Shown in pieces: positions 42,765-52,050 of a stretch of 64,000 nucleotides of DNA (its first letter is position 1; each line of letters begins with the position of its first letter). The stretch covers positions 1 through 64,000 of the forward strand of contig JAQZBQ010000004.1 in assembly GCA_029237825.1 (NCBI GenBank), given 5' to 3'. The position numbers and the translations under genes were made by a program. The stretch comes from Bacteroidota bacterium (GTDB lineage Bacteria; Bacteroidota; Bacteroidia; B-17B0; Aurantibacillaceae). A model generated the notes under the pieces. It was not told where the DNA came from, did no database searches, and was given only the letters and a program-made list of their open reading frames with translations.

Positions 42765-43934
42765 TCAATTTTCATACATGGTTAAAGCCGCGTCAATACA
42801 ATCGGCCACGTCTAATGGATAATGGGAAGTTCCTGGCTTCCTTCGTGTTCTTCCAAGCTTTGAAATTACCAGTTTTTTTTCGGGGACACAAATAACATAT
42901 TGTCCAAGCATTCCACGCATGTAAAACACGGTTAAGCCTTTATATTCAGTAAGCCACCACGAATAACCATAGGTGTGATTAGGAGTGCAATCTTCTTCGT
43001 TGCATCGGTAAGGGGCTATGGATGATTTCACAAAATTGCTGTCGAGCAACTGTTTTCCGTTCCAGTTCCCAAAGTGCATGTAAAGTTTTCCCATCCTTGC
43101 AAAATCTTTGGCGTTGCTGTTGATGCAGCAAAAGGATTTTTCAATACCGTTTTTTTTATCGAGGCTCCAATAGGCATCGTACTCGCAGTTTAGAGGTGTC
43201 CAGAGTTTTTCGCTAAGGTAATCGGAAAGTGTTTTGCCGGTAGCTTTCATGATACAATATCCCAATAGCGCCGTGTTTCCGCTGAGGTATTTGTAGGTGT
43301 TGCCGGGCTCACTTTCTTTTTCGTCATATCGGGCACTTGCTTTTAAGAGGTCTGAACCGTAGTAGCCTTCAGCCGGATAGGAGAAGGGGTTGGCGTAATT
43401 TTCGTCAAAAGCAATTCCTGAGGTCATGGTTACTAGGTGTTCCAGCGTAATTTTGGAGCGCCAGTCTTTTTCAAATTCAGGAATGTATGTGCTTACTGGT
43501 TCGGCAAGGCTTTTAATGTAGCCATCCTGCAGGGCAAATCCCAGCAGCGCACCGGTATAGGATTTAGCCATGCTGAACGAATTGGTGTGGGAGGTGTCAC
43601 TAAAATTATCCCAGTATTGTTCATGAATGAGGCTATCGTTTTTAATGATTATAAAGGCATGGGAATCTACTTCCCGCAGGCGTTCTTCTATATTTTGTGG
43701 CAGTACACGACTGTTATAAGATGAAGATTGAGGCCAGGGTTTGGGATCCAGCGCTTTTATTTTCCGGTTTTCAAAAATCTGATATTCGGTGGCACTGGGG
43801 CCGCCTTTGCCCTGAAAGTAAGTGGTTGCAAGAGCCTTGTAAAGATACCAGCGCCCTGAGAAAACAATAACCAGGTTAATTAACAAGAATACGGCCGCAA
43901 GACTATAGCCTGTATATTTAATGAACCTCCTCAT
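42765..43934 (-). CDS. Beta-lactamase-family serine hydrolase (class C type)
   Basis: A signal anchor (about 8-27) is followed by a penicillin-binding/esterase-fold domain with the catalytic SxxK at Ser121-Lys124 (SMAKS) and a YLSGN motif at 216-220 in the place of YxN. The third motif is probably HTYGYSWW or nearby. Members include esterases, D-aminopeptidases and, rarely, beta-lactamases; by context resistance is unlikely. The start overlaps the end of lipB by 17 bases, with GAGGAGG within the overlap close to the ATG. Confidence 0.85.
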   Translation of the reverse strand: MRRFIKYTGYSLAAVFLLINLVIVFSGRWYLYKALATTYFQGKGGPSATEYQIFENRKIKALDPKPWPQSSSYNSRVLPQNIEERLREVDSHAFIIIKNDSLIHEQYWDNFSDTSHTNSFSMAKSYTGALLGFALQDGYIKSLAEPVSTYIPEFEKDWRSKITLEHLVTMTSGIAFDENYANPFSYPAEGYYGSDLLKASARYDEKESEPGNTYKYLSGNTALLGYCIMKATGKTLSDYLSEKLWTPLNCEYDAYWSLDKKNGIEKSFCCINSNAKDFARMGKLYMHFGNWNGKQLLDSNFVKSSIAPYRCNEEDCTPNHTYGYSWWLTEYKGLTVFYMRGMLGQYVICVPEKKLVISKLGRTRRKPGTSHYPLDVADCIDAALTMYEN

Positions 43935-44640
43935 GTGTAATCAATTCACATTCGAACAAGTCACTGAAATGCCTTTTTAATTTATGTTTTATTTCATCCA
44001 TATTAACATCCTGGCCTAATTCCTTATTTAAACTGGTTACAGCTTTATCCTGTATTCCGCAGGGAATGATGTTTGAAAAATAGTTCATATCCGCATTTAC
44101 GTTAAAACCCCAGCCGTGCATGGTAACCCAACGACTACAGCGTACGCCCATTGCGCAAATTTTGCGGGCCTTAAACACATTCTCCGCATCGAGCCACACT
44201 CCTGTTTCGCCTTTGCTTCTTCCTGCGTTTATTCCATACTCATCCAGGGTAAGTATAATGGTTTCTTCCAGTAGGCGCAGGTATTTGTGAATATCAGTAA
44301 AAAAATGATCGAGGTCTAATATGGGATAGCCTACCAATTGGCCCGGACCGTGATACGTGATATCGCCGCCGCGGTTAATTTTATAATACACCGCCTGTTT
44401 TTCAGACAGTTCTTTTTCATTAATTAAAAGATGGGCTGCGTCGCCACTGTTGCCAAGCGTGTAAACATGAGGGTGTTCCACAAATAGCAGGTGATTGGCG
44501 GTCTTGATCTGATGAGTTGAATCAGCGTTTCGGTTGGCAATTTTTTGTGACACCGTTTTATTAAATAAGCTTTCCTGATAGTCCCAACAGGCCTTATAGT
44601 CCATCAGGCCCAGGTCTTCAAAAAGTACCAGCTTATTCAA
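43918..44640 (-). CDS. lipB: Octanoyl-ACP:protein N-octanoyltransferase
   Basis: LipB moves octanoate from acyl carrier protein to lipoyl domains. Signatures are VFLEH-type FVEHPHVYTLGNSGD, RGGDITYHGPGQLVGYPILDL split over about 90-110, the KICAMGVR lysine, HGWGFNVN and catalytic Cys in IIPCGI. The likely start is TTG at 44640, since it keeps the conserved FEDLGLMDYK; the first ATG in frame (44604) would cut into that motif. No lipA is in the window. Confidence 0.93.
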   Translation of the reverse strand: MNKLVLFEDLGLMDYKACWDYQESLFNKTVSQKIANRNADSTHQIKTANHLLFVEHPHVYTLGNSGDAAHLLINEKELSEKQAVYYKINRGGDITYHGPGQLVGYPILDLDHFFTDIHKYLRLLEETIILTLDEYGINAGRSKGETGVWLDAENVFKARKICAMGVRCSRWVTMHGWGFNVNADMNYFSNIIPCGIQDKAVTSLNKELGQDVNMDEIKHKLKRHFSDLFECELITHEEVH

Positions 44641-44658
44641 ATTATAAACGTTAAAAAA

Positions 44659-45642
44659 TTAATCGAGTTTGGCCAATTCATTCTTCAGGTTAGTGATGAC
44701 GTTCACTTCAACCGGATCTATGTTTTTAAGGTCGGCTATGTAACATGAAATCCAATCGCCAATGTTGATCAGGTAAAAGAACTGTTCGACGCGTGAATTA
44801 CCTTTTGCGAAAATATCGGTTACTGAGCTGCTGTATTTTGTAAAGAGGTTCTTGCAGAGGTCATAACGCTTTATGGTGCGATCGTAATCAAAAGAGGTCC
44901 GGAAGGTGATTACGGCCAGGTCATCATTTTTTTCTGTCCAACCTACTAATTCGTTGTGGTTCATTTCAGGAAGCGTGTTATGCCAGCAAAGCATTTTACT
45001 GTTTTCATTAATTTGTTGTCTGAATCTTACCGCTACACCTTCGCAGGAGCCTAGCGAGTAAATTACCGGAATTTTATGATGCAACTTTTCTGCAATAGTT
45101 GATGCTTCTGCTTTGATAGCTTCCTTCTCGATATCCAACATCGTAATGGAGGCTTTTACCTGGGCCAGCAAATCCGTTTTAACAAATCCATTGAACTGTA
45201 TAATCTTTAGTAATTGAACCAATGAATATCCTATGCAGGAACGTGGAGGATGTCCTCCAGGAATGATAATGGTATCAAACTGGTGTATTTTTGCAAGGGT
45301 TTCCACTTCGCCACCACTTGTCACACAAACCATTTGCGCCTGTTTAGCGATGCCGTGTTTCATGGCAGAAATCGTTTCTTCGGTGTTACCACTATATGAA
45401 GAAATAATTACCAGTGAATTTGAATTTACAAATTCAGGTAAAAAGTAATCCTTATTTACAATAATCGGAATGTGGCATTCGGATTGAATAAGTTCCGATA
45501 AAATGGAACCACCAATTCCAGATCCCCCGAGGCCTGTTACAACAATGTTCTGAATGTTTGGTTTTTTTGTAAGAACTGCTTTATCTGCAATCTCTAACGC
45601 TTCACGCATTTGCGCGGTAAACCCTTCTACTAATGTCTTCAT
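44659..45642 (-). CDS. Bifunctional phosphoglucose/phosphomannose isomerase
   Basis: The 327-residue SIS-domain protein has VVTGLGGSGIGGSILSEL and ISSYSGNTEETISAM near the N-terminus and WHNTLPEMNHNELVGW near the middle; these are typical of the PGI/PMI family that interconverts glucose-6-P, fructose-6-P and mannose-6-P. I preferred the ATG at 45642 over a TTG at 45654. It lies 18 bp upstream of lipB and could be cotranscribed. Together with the two nucleotidyltransferases it could supply activated sugars for surface glycans. Confidence 0.87.
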   Translation of the reverse strand: MKTLVEGFTAQMREALEIADKAVLTKKPNIQNIVVTGLGGSGIGGSILSELIQSECHIPIIVNKDYFLPEFVNSNSLVIISSYSGNTEETISAMKHGIAKQAQMVCVTSGGEVETLAKIHQFDTIIIPGGHPPRSCIGYSLVQLLKIIQFNGFVKTDLLAQVKASITMLDIEKEAIKAEASTIAEKLHHKIPVIYSLGSCEGVAVRFRQQINENSKMLCWHNTLPEMNHNELVGWTEKNDDLAVITFRTSFDYDRTIKRYDLCKNLFTKYSSSVTDIFAKGNSRVEQFFYLINIGDWISCYIADLKNIDPVEVNVITNLKNELAKLD

Positions 45643-45709
45643 ATCAAGTATCAAAAAAGTAAAAATAACAATTTATATGATACTTTCAAGCGTTGAAAAT
45701 GTTGTAAAT

Positions 45710-46153
45710 TTATGATGGTTTTCGTTCAAAAGCCCTAACCGATTCTATCCATGCTTTTGGAACTTCTATGGTTTCCTTGTTTGTATAGTTAATACAAACG
45801 AGCGTGCTTTTACCGGAGGCGCACAAGTATTTATTATGCTGGTCTTCAATGGTCAATACATTTTCAATTTCAAAACTCTTTGTTCCGAATTTGGTGATTT
45901 TAGTGTAACAGTAAACGTCATCTTCTAACAGGATTGGACGCTTGTAAGTAATTTCGGTACTAGCCAGAATCATCCCGGTGTTTATCCAGTCGATTTTATT
46001 CCTGAATACGTCTTTAAAATACTCAACACGTGCTGTTTCAAAATAAGTAATGTGGTTGGCATTGTTTACATGACCTTGTTTATCAATGTCTTTAAACCGA
46101 ATCTGTATTTTTATTTTGTGAATGTATGAAGATAGTAATTCGTGTAATTCCAT
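45710..46153 (-). CDS. 4-hydroxybenzoyl-CoA thioesterase-family (hotdog) protein
   Basis: The 147-residue single hotdog domain has the YbgC/FcbC-type active-site strand FKDIDKQGHVNNANHITYFE with catalytic-type Asp, followed by the long helix TARVEYFKDVF. It hydrolyses acyl-CoA or acyl-ACP thioesters; the substrate is unknown. It is the last gene of the rfbA, polyprenyl synthase, thioesterase run, eight bases after the previous stop codon. Confidence 0.87.
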   Translation of the reverse strand: MELHELLSSYIHKIKIQIRFKDIDKQGHVNNANHITYFETARVEYFKDVFRNKIDWINTGMILASTEITYKRPILLEDDVYCYTKITKFGTKSFEIENVLTIEDQHNKYLCASGKSTLVCINYTNKETIEVPKAWIESVRAFERKPS

Positions 46154-46161
46154 AATTAATA

Positions 46162-47145
46162 TTACATATCGCGGTTTAAGAGGTGCAAGGCAAAAGTTTT
46201 TAAGTCATCTTTTTTTGTGGGCGCCGCTTCTAATTCATTTAAATGGTTTAATGCCAAATCCGTATGGTTGTTAGCTGACTGCAAGGCCAGTTCTTTTATT
46301 CCCAATTGATTGTATATGCCGGTAACTACTTCTATTTTATGAGCGTGGTCCCCGGTATTCGATTGCAGCGCCTCTTTCAACATGCGCGACTGGGATTCGT
46401 TCGCCATTTCAAACGCGTTCAACAGAAGAAATGTTTTTTTATTGGAAAGGATATCTCCGCCAACCTGCTTTCCGAATTTACCATCAACCGCATACACATC
46501 CAAAACATCATCCAGTATCTGGAAAGCAATTCCTACATGTTTTCCAAAGTCGTACAAGTGTTGCTGATTTTTTAAGTCTGCTCCAGCGCATATCGCGCCC
46601 AGTTGCAAGCTGCAACCCAATAATACAGCCGTTTTAAACGTAATCATGTGTATGTACTGATCAACACTAACAGACTCAAGCGTTTCAAAGTTCATGTCTA
46701 ATTGCTGGCCTTCGCATACCTCAAGTGACGTTTTAGAAAACAGCTTCAAAAGTGCAGGAAGATGATCCGCCGATGACTGACTTAAAATATCAAATGCCTT
46801 AACAAGCATACCATCTCCGCTCAGTAAGGCAATATCATTGGTCCACTTTTCATGCACGGTTGAACTTCCCCGACGCAGCGGGGCTTTATCTAAAATATCA
46901 TCATGTATGAGCGAAAAATTGTGGAATAATTCCACTGCCAGTGCAGATGGTATAGCGGTTTGCACATTCTTTTCAAAAACATCGCATCCAATTAATGTTA
47001 GAAGTGGCCTTACGCGCTTTCCGCCTAAGCCAATGATGTATGACATCGGTTCATACATTTCTTTAGGTAGCGAATGATTAAGCAATTGCTGTTGTTCTTC
47101 AATTGCTTTATTTAAGATGCCAAACAGAGAGGAGTACACAAGCAC
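46162..47145 (-). CDS. Polyprenyl (trans-isoprenyl) diphosphate synthase
   Basis: Both aspartate-rich motifs are present: HDDILDKAPLRRG (first, DDxxD) and FQILDDVLD (second), plus GGKRVRP at the N-terminus. At 327 aa it fits a medium- to long-chain synthase. In a quinone-using Bacteroidota species it probably makes the side chain of menaquinone, which also ties it to dxs; a farnesyl/geranylgeranyl product cannot be excluded. It lies between rfbA (six bases) and the thioesterase (eight bases). Confidence 0.9.
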   Translation of the reverse strand: MLVYSSLFGILNKAIEEQQQLLNHSLPKEMYEPMSYIIGLGGKRVRPLLTLIGCDVFEKNVQTAIPSALAVELFHNFSLIHDDILDKAPLRRGSSTVHEKWTNDIALLSGDGMLVKAFDILSQSSADHLPALLKLFSKTSLEVCEGQQLDMNFETLESVSVDQYIHMITFKTAVLLGCSLQLGAICAGADLKNQQHLYDFGKHVGIAFQILDDVLDVYAVDGKFGKQVGGDILSNKKTFLLLNAFEMANESQSRMLKEALQSNTGDHAHKIEVVTGIYNQLGIKELALQSANNHTDLALNHLNELEAAPTKKDDLKTFALHLLNRDM

Positions 47146-47151
47146 AGCGTC

Positions 47152-48018
47152 TTATTTGCTTTCGGCCATTTTTAACAAATAGGTGCCATAACCACTTTTA
47201 GTTAACGGCGTTGCTATTTTAATCAGCTGTTCTTTTGAGATGAATCCCATTTTAAAGGCAACTTCTTCAATACAACCAATTTTTAATCCTTGTCTTTCTT
47301 CAATTACCTGAACAAATTGTCCGGCCTGCATTAAGGAAGCAAATGTGCCTGTATCGAGCCAGGCTGTTCCCCGGTCAAGAATGGATACCTTCAATTTTTT
47401 ACGTTTTAAATACTCTTTGTTAACATCTGTGATTTCGTATTCGCCACGTGGTGACGGTTGAAGGTTTTTGGCAATTTCAACTACTGAGTTGTCGTAGAAA
47501 TACAATCCAGGAACCGCATAATTTGATTTTGGCTGTGCCGGTTTTTCTTCAATAGATAATACATTGTGCGCTTCATCAAAATCAACCACCCCATAGCGTT
47601 CAGGATCACTCACATGATAAGCAAATACCACTCCCCCATCAGGATCATTGATTTTCTGCAACATTCGGCCAAGTCCAACTCCATAAAAAATATTGTCACC
47701 TAAAACCAGTGCTACTTTATCCTTACCAATGAACTTTTCTCCAATTACAAATGCCTGGGCAAGCCCATTCGGAACTTCCTGAACAGCATAGGAAAACTTA
47801 CATCCCAATTCCTCACCGGTACCAAGTAATTTTTCGAAGTTGGGTAAATCATGCGGAGTAGAAATGATCAATATTTCGTTGATTCCCGCCATCATTAATA
47901 CCGACAAGGGATAATAAATCATGGGTTTATCATAAACCGGCATCATCTGTTTACTCATCGCTAAAGTTAATGGATGTAAACGGGTTCCTGATCCGCCTGC
48001 TAAAATAATTCCTTTCAT
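47152..48018 (-). CDS. rfbA: Glucose-1-phosphate thymidylyltransferase
   Basis: RfbA (RmlA) couples dTTP and glucose 1-phosphate to dTDP-glucose for dTDP-rhamnose and related sugars. The start [20 protein letters not shown] with [27 protein letters not shown] and [10 protein letters not shown] is highly characteristic, and the 288 aa are the usual length. No rfbB, C or D is adjacent; the gene appears to be on its own at the head of an unrelated operon. Confidence 0.95.
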   Translation of the reverse strand: MKGIILAGGSGTRLHPLTLAMSKQMMPVYDKPMIYYPLSVLMMAGINEILIISTPHDLPNFEKLLGTGEELGCKFSYAVQEVPNGLAQAFVIGEKFIGKDKVALVLGDNIFYGVGLGRMLQKINDPDGGVVFAYHVSDPERYGVVDFDEAHNVLSIEEKPAQPKSNYAVPGLYFYDNSVVEIAKNLQPSPRGEYEITDVNKEYLKRKKLKVSILDRGTAWLDTGTFASLMQAGQFVQVIEERQGLKIGCIEEVAFKMGFISKEQLIKIATPLTKSGYGTYLLKMAESK

Positions 48019-48052
48019 TTGTTTAGGGTTTAAGAGGCTTAAAAATAAGGTT

Positions 48053-48793
48053 TTATTTTAAACGGAGTGCTTTTTTATACCGTTTTTTAGCCTTGAGCCA
48101 GCGGATATCTTTTATAATTTCTTTAATATCCACTTCCAGTCCGTATGAGTAATAAAGGCCGTCAAAATCAATCCTTGGTTCACTGCGCGAAAGAATTTTT
48201 CGATACCCAATGGAAGTAGTTAACCCGATTTCACGGAGTGGTTTTAATGTGATTTCACTGCCAAGACTAAGGGGCACAAATTTCCCGACGGAATGGTAAA
48301 GCAAGGTAACTTTGCTGTTGTCATAGATATTGAGGTTGGAAAACCCAAACCCGAGGTTAATGGGAAATCCAAATTTAATGAAGCGCCGGTCGATTATAAG
48401 GTATTCAAAGTTTATGGTGCCGTAATAGAGATCGAGGTCGCGAATGCCATTGGTTTCTTGTCCCCTCACGTTGGTATTGGAATGTCCTTTCGCGTCTACC
48501 TGGTAATACCCTGTCCCGAACTTATACCTGCTTTTGTAAAGAATGCCCGTATATATTCCCTGTATATCAACAGGTGAATTTCGAATAAACGATTTACGGT
48601 TGTCCAGGGCTAGTTGAGGGTATATTTTCTTAGGAGTGAATATCCGGATGGAATCTTTGAGGTAATTTTCCTTTAATAATTTTGCTCTTTCAGAAGATTG
48701 TGAAAATGCGTTTGTAGTAAAAAGCAGACACCAGGGTAAGCAAAATAAAGTCCGGAATTTTTTTATTGTATAATAGAATAGCATAAGAGGCAC
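48053..48793 (-). CDS. Predicted outer-membrane beta-rich protein, unknown function
   Basis: A signal peptide (about 15-32, ending NAFS) is followed by about 210 residues alternating polar and aromatic/hydrophobic residues ([49 protein letters not shown]) as in small beta-barrels. It ends in a basic tail ([13 protein letters not shown]), so the last residues are not the typical aromatic barrel end. No family is recognised. The gene is divergent from heme A synthase with a 53-base gap. Confidence 0.7.
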   Translation of the reverse strand: MPLMLFYYTIKKFRTLFCLPWCLLFTTNAFSQSSERAKLLKENYLKDSIRIFTPKKIYPQLALDNRKSFIRNSPVDIQGIYTGILYKSRYKFGTGYYQVDAKGHSNTNVRGQETNGIRDLDLYYGTINFEYLIIDRRFIKFGFPINLGFGFSNLNIYDNSKVTLLYHSVGKFVPLSLGSEITLKPLREIGLTTSIGYRKILSRSEPRIDFDGLYYSYGLEVDIKEIIKDIRWLKAKKRYKKALRLK

Positions 48794-48846
48794 GATAAAA
48801 GTAGTTCATTTTAACCCGGGATCAGAGAATTTAGTTTGTAAAAAAG

Positions 48847-49962
48847 ATGGGATTAATTGCAAAATGCTTAGTAAGTTTGCATGCAAATCCACTCGGCATG
48901 AACTCTTCCAATTCTCACAAAGCTGTTATTTACTGGCTGCTCACTGGTTGTACGTTAATTTATATCATGGTTGTTGTGGGTTGCATTACCCGTTTAACCC
49001 ATTCAGGATTATCAATCACCGACTGGAGTTTTATGGGGTCGCTGCCGCCATTAACAGATGAGGCCTGGATGGAACGCTTTGCTAAGTATCAGCAGAGTCC
49101 GGAGTTCATTAAAGTAAATTACATGATGGAACTACAGGAATTTAAACACATTTTTTTCTGGGAATATATCCATCGCCTTATTGGCAGGATCATGATGTAC
49201 GTTTTTGTCATTGGTTTGATTATTCTGTTGATCCGAAAAAAGATCAGTAAGAAAATGCTGCCCTCTCTGATATTATTATTTATTATGGGCGCCATGCAGG
49301 CTGTTATTGGATGGTGGATGGTGTATAGTGGTTTACAGCAGAAACCAGCGGTGAGTCATTATCGCCTGGCCATTCATTTAATGAGCGCTTTTACCTTATT
49401 TGCTTTCACGTTTTGGTTCGCTTTGCAATTACTGAATCCCAGGGAAGAAGTGAAGGAAAATGAAGGTGATAAATTGAAATGGTGGTCCTTCTCTTTTTTT
49501 TGCTTACTGGTTCTTCAGATTGTATATGGTGCGTTTACAGCCGGATATGTGGAAGGTGATGCTGCGAAAATACGACCAGGGAAAATATTTAATTCATGGC
49601 CAAAAATGGGGGACGAATGGATACCTGAACAGGTAACTATGAAAGAAAATTTTATTAGCAACATTTTAGAAAATGCCAGCGGGATTCAATTTGTTCACCG
49701 TACGCTTGCAATTGTAGTGGTGATAATGGTCTGTTTTATCTGGTATAAATCCAATAATTTAAAACTCACGCATTCACAATACCGCGGGATAACGTTATTA
49801 ATTTACGGTGTTACTTTACAGTTTATACTGGGGGTGTTAACACTTGTTTATCACGTGCCGGTGTTGCTAGGCGTATTGCATCAGACAGGCGCATTTTTTC
49901 TTTTTGCCGTAACGGTTTATTTGATGTTTCATACGTTCAGAAAGGCGAACCGACTCACCTGA
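48847..49962 (+). CDS. ctaA: Heme A synthase (COX15/CtaA family)
   Basis: This enzyme oxidises heme O to heme A for aa3-type cytochrome oxidases. It has eight membrane helices and all the usual heme-ligand and conserved His: RLTHSGLSITDW, EYIHRLIGR, SHYRLAIHL, FVHRTLA and GVLHQTGA. The start at 48847 gives 17 extra residues; the ATG at 48898 (MNSSNSHKAVIYW) is an equally possible start. The gene indicates aerobic respiration. Its stop overlaps the end of the convergent thioredoxin-like gene by eight bases. Confidence 0.93.
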   Translation: MGLIAKCLVSLHANPLGMNSSNSHKAVIYWLLTGCTLIYIMVVVGCITRLTHSGLSITDWSFMGSLPPLTDEAWMERFAKYQQSPEFIKVNYMMELQEFKHIFFWEYIHRLIGRIMMYVFVIGLIILLIRKKISKKMLPSLILLFIMGAMQAVIGWWMVYSGLQQKPAVSHYRLAIHLMSAFTLFAFTFWFALQLLNPREEVKENEGDKLKWWSFSFFCLLVLQIVYGAFTAGYVEGDAAKIRPGKIFNSWPKMGDEWIPEQVTMKENFISNILENASGIQFVHRTLAIVVVIMVCFIWYKSNNLKLTHSQYRGITLLIYGVTLQFILGVLTLVYHVPVLLGVLHQTGAFFLFAVTVYLMFHTFRKANRLT

Positions 49963-51361
49963 TTCCAGGAATTGTATTTTTTTTACGGGGACGGAACAAC
50001 GCATTGAACTTATATTCAATTCCTTCGCTTGGCATGAGCGCAGGGGACTGTGCCAATTGCATTTGTGGATTGATAAAGAAGAATCCTGACAAAGTTTTAA
50101 TGTTATAATTTTGACGCGCAGTGCTGCCGGCTCCCTGATAAAGAATTAGCCAATCCTGCTTAGGATTTGTTTTCAGGTAATTTTTGTAGCTCCTGGTGCT
50201 GTCATCCAGGCAAACCGAAATAAAAGTAATTTTATCTTTGAATTTTTTCCTGAGGTCAACAATTTTTTGCATCTCTTTCTGGCTGGTTTCACTTTCACTT
50301 GAAAAAAAATTCAGGTAAATGTATTTTCCTTTATAATCGCTTAATTTCACAAGAGTACCGGATTTGTCGTGCGCTGAAAAATCAGGTGCCGGTGCGCCGG
50401 GTTGAAGCTGATAAATGTTTTGCAACATCGTAAACGCCATGGATTTATGGACCGGGTAAATGGTTTCCCGGTGAAGTTGTTCAATAACGCTCAGCACCTG
50501 CTGCTTTTCAAAATCCGGACTATAGTAAAAGTCGATTAATCCTTTTAATAAAACCAGCTCACGGATAGTATCGTTAGTAATGGTCTTGTCGTCATTAAAC
50601 TGATTTTTCAAATCCCGGTAATCGCCAAACGCGTTGATGCTATTGTAAATTCCTCCACCAATTTTTTTAGATGCAAACGCTTTCAAATACCCTTTAAAAT
50701 GTGTGTTTAAGAATTGCATGTATTCATAATTGGTGTATTGAACCGGTTTCGTTTCAATGAACTGTTTATATAAAAAGGCCTTGCTCCGTGAGGTACTGGA
50801 ATAGAAGGTAGCGAAGGAATACTCCAGGTAGTTTTTAAAATAAGGGTCGTTTATCCTGGCGTAGCGTTTTTTAGCTGCGGTTAAAAATGTATCAAGTAAT
50901 ACGTTGATTTTTGCTGGCGAAAGATATCCTTCCGCTTTTGTGAACAGTTGATTGTACTGCGTATTAAAATCAATGATGAGTGCATTAAGTTCCGTACTGT
51001 CTTTCCCGTAAACACTTATATCTATTGTGGTTTCGGTCCCTTCCTGATGATTGGCTGTGGAATCTTCTGCGGGAAAGTAAATGCCATATACGAAGTTTGG
51101 TTTTACATACAATTTACCGGTTAAATTTCGTATGCTGATCATAACCGGCCGTATCAGGCTGGAATGAAATTTCAACTCGAAGTAGCCATCCTGATCAACC
51201 GTATCTGCACTTTCTTTAATCCTATTAAAATTCACATAGTCGGTAAAGTCACTTAGCACCACTTCTTTGCCAATATGTGAAGGATGCGCTTTGCCTTTGA
51301 TGGTAATATTTTGCGAACGACATGTTCCGACCGCTATTAAAAATATAAGGATGAATCGCAT
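49955..51361 (-). CDS. TlpA-like thioredoxin-fold protein lacking redox cysteines
   Basis: The ATG at 51361 yields a signal peptide (MRFILIFLIAVGTCRS); an earlier in-frame ATG overlaps the promoter box. A DUF4369/AhpC-type N-terminal part (about 20-310) precedes a thioredoxin fold (about 318-460) beginning GAPAPDFSAHDKSGTLVKLS. Where TlpA proteins have WCxxC this one reads FFSSESETSQKEM, and the cis-Pro loop reads IKTLSGFFFI, so both catalytic features are missing. The fold probably serves binding or chaperone work and not disulfide exchange. Confidence 0.85.
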   Translation of the reverse strand: MRFILIFLIAVGTCRSQNITIKGKAHPSHIGKEVVLSDFTDYVNFNRIKESADTVDQDGYFELKFHSSLIRPVMISIRNLTGKLYVKPNFVYGIYFPAEDSTANHQEGTETTIDISVYGKDSTELNALIIDFNTQYNQLFTKAEGYLSPAKINVLLDTFLTAAKKRYARINDPYFKNYLEYSFATFYSSTSRSKAFLYKQFIETKPVQYTNYEYMQFLNTHFKGYLKAFASKKIGGGIYNSINAFGDYRDLKNQFNDDKTITNDTIRELVLLKGLIDFYYSPDFEKQQVLSVIEQLHRETIYPVHKSMAFTMLQNIYQLQPGAPAPDFSAHDKSGTLVKLSDYKGKYIYLNFFSSESETSQKEMQKIVDLRKKFKDKITFISVCLDDSTRSYKNYLKTNPKQDWLILYQGAGSTARQNYNIKTLSGFFFINPQMQLAQSPALMPSEGIEYKFNALFRPRKKNTIPGIR

Positions 51362-51376
51362 ACGTTTGTATAATAC

Positions 51377-51384
51377 CAAATATA
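51377..51384 (-). promoter_or_regulatory. Putative -7 box of the TlpA-like gene
   Basis: The minus strand reads TATATTTG, a perfect TAnnTTTG match, 15 bases before the chosen ATG at 51361. It supports that start over the in-frame ATG at 51388, which lies upstream of the box. Confidence 0.45.
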
Positions 51385-51513
51385 CCATAAGTTACAAGAT
51401 ATGTTCCCGCGCTCTTCCTAAAATATGTTATTGTAAGCACGATCACAATAACAAAACATAAACGATAATCTTAATTCAACATGCAGAAGAAATGAGCCGA
51501 AATTAGGCCTTCT

Positions 51514-52050
51514 CTACGATTGACTAAAAAAACTAAAGTGAACGTTTCCGTATTTACGGGTTTCCGTGTAGTTTACGCATTGACTTAAATCCGTTCGCGG
51601 TCCGTGTTCAATAATCAACAATCCCTCTCGAGCTAATATATTGTTCTTAAATACCAGCTCATGAATTGAAGCAATGTTATCTAATTCATATGGCGGATCT
51701 GCAAAAACAACATCGTATTTTCCTGTTGATTTTTCAAGATATTTAAAAACGTCGGCGCGTTCAGTAAATATGGTAGGGAGTTGAAGTTGCTTTGCGGTAT
51801 CTTTTAAAAAAAACAAGCAGGGAGAATGTTTATCGATAGCGTAAATTTTCTCCGCACCGCGCGAAGCAAATTCCAAACTAATGTTCCCTGTACCGCAAAA
51901 TAAATCCAGTACAATGAGCCCATCAAAGTTGATTCTGTTATTTAAAATATTAAACAAACCTTCTTTTGCAAAATCGGTTGTTGGCCGTACCGGAAGATTT
52001 TTCGGCGCATGAATCTGTTTTCCTTTATGTCTGCCTCCAATTATTCGCAA
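51514..52050 (-). CDS. rsmD: 16S rRNA (guanine(966)-N(2))-methyltransferase
   Basis: RsmD methylates G966 of 16S rRNA. The family start MRIIGGRHKGKQIHAP, the SAM motif VLDLFCGTGNISLEFASRGA and the catalytic DPPYEL are all visible in 178 aa. The start codon is TTG at 52050, overlapping the DUF3822 gene end by ten bases; no ATG would keep the conserved N-terminus. Confidence 0.94.
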   Translation of the reverse strand: MRIIGGRHKGKQIHAPKNLPVRPTTDFAKEGLFNILNNRINFDGLIVLDLFCGTGNISLEFASRGAEKIYAIDKHSPCLFFLKDTAKQLQLPTIFTERADVFKYLEKSTGKYDVVFADPPYELDNIASIHELVFKNNILAREGLLIIEHGPRTDLSQCVNYTETRKYGNVHFSFFSQS

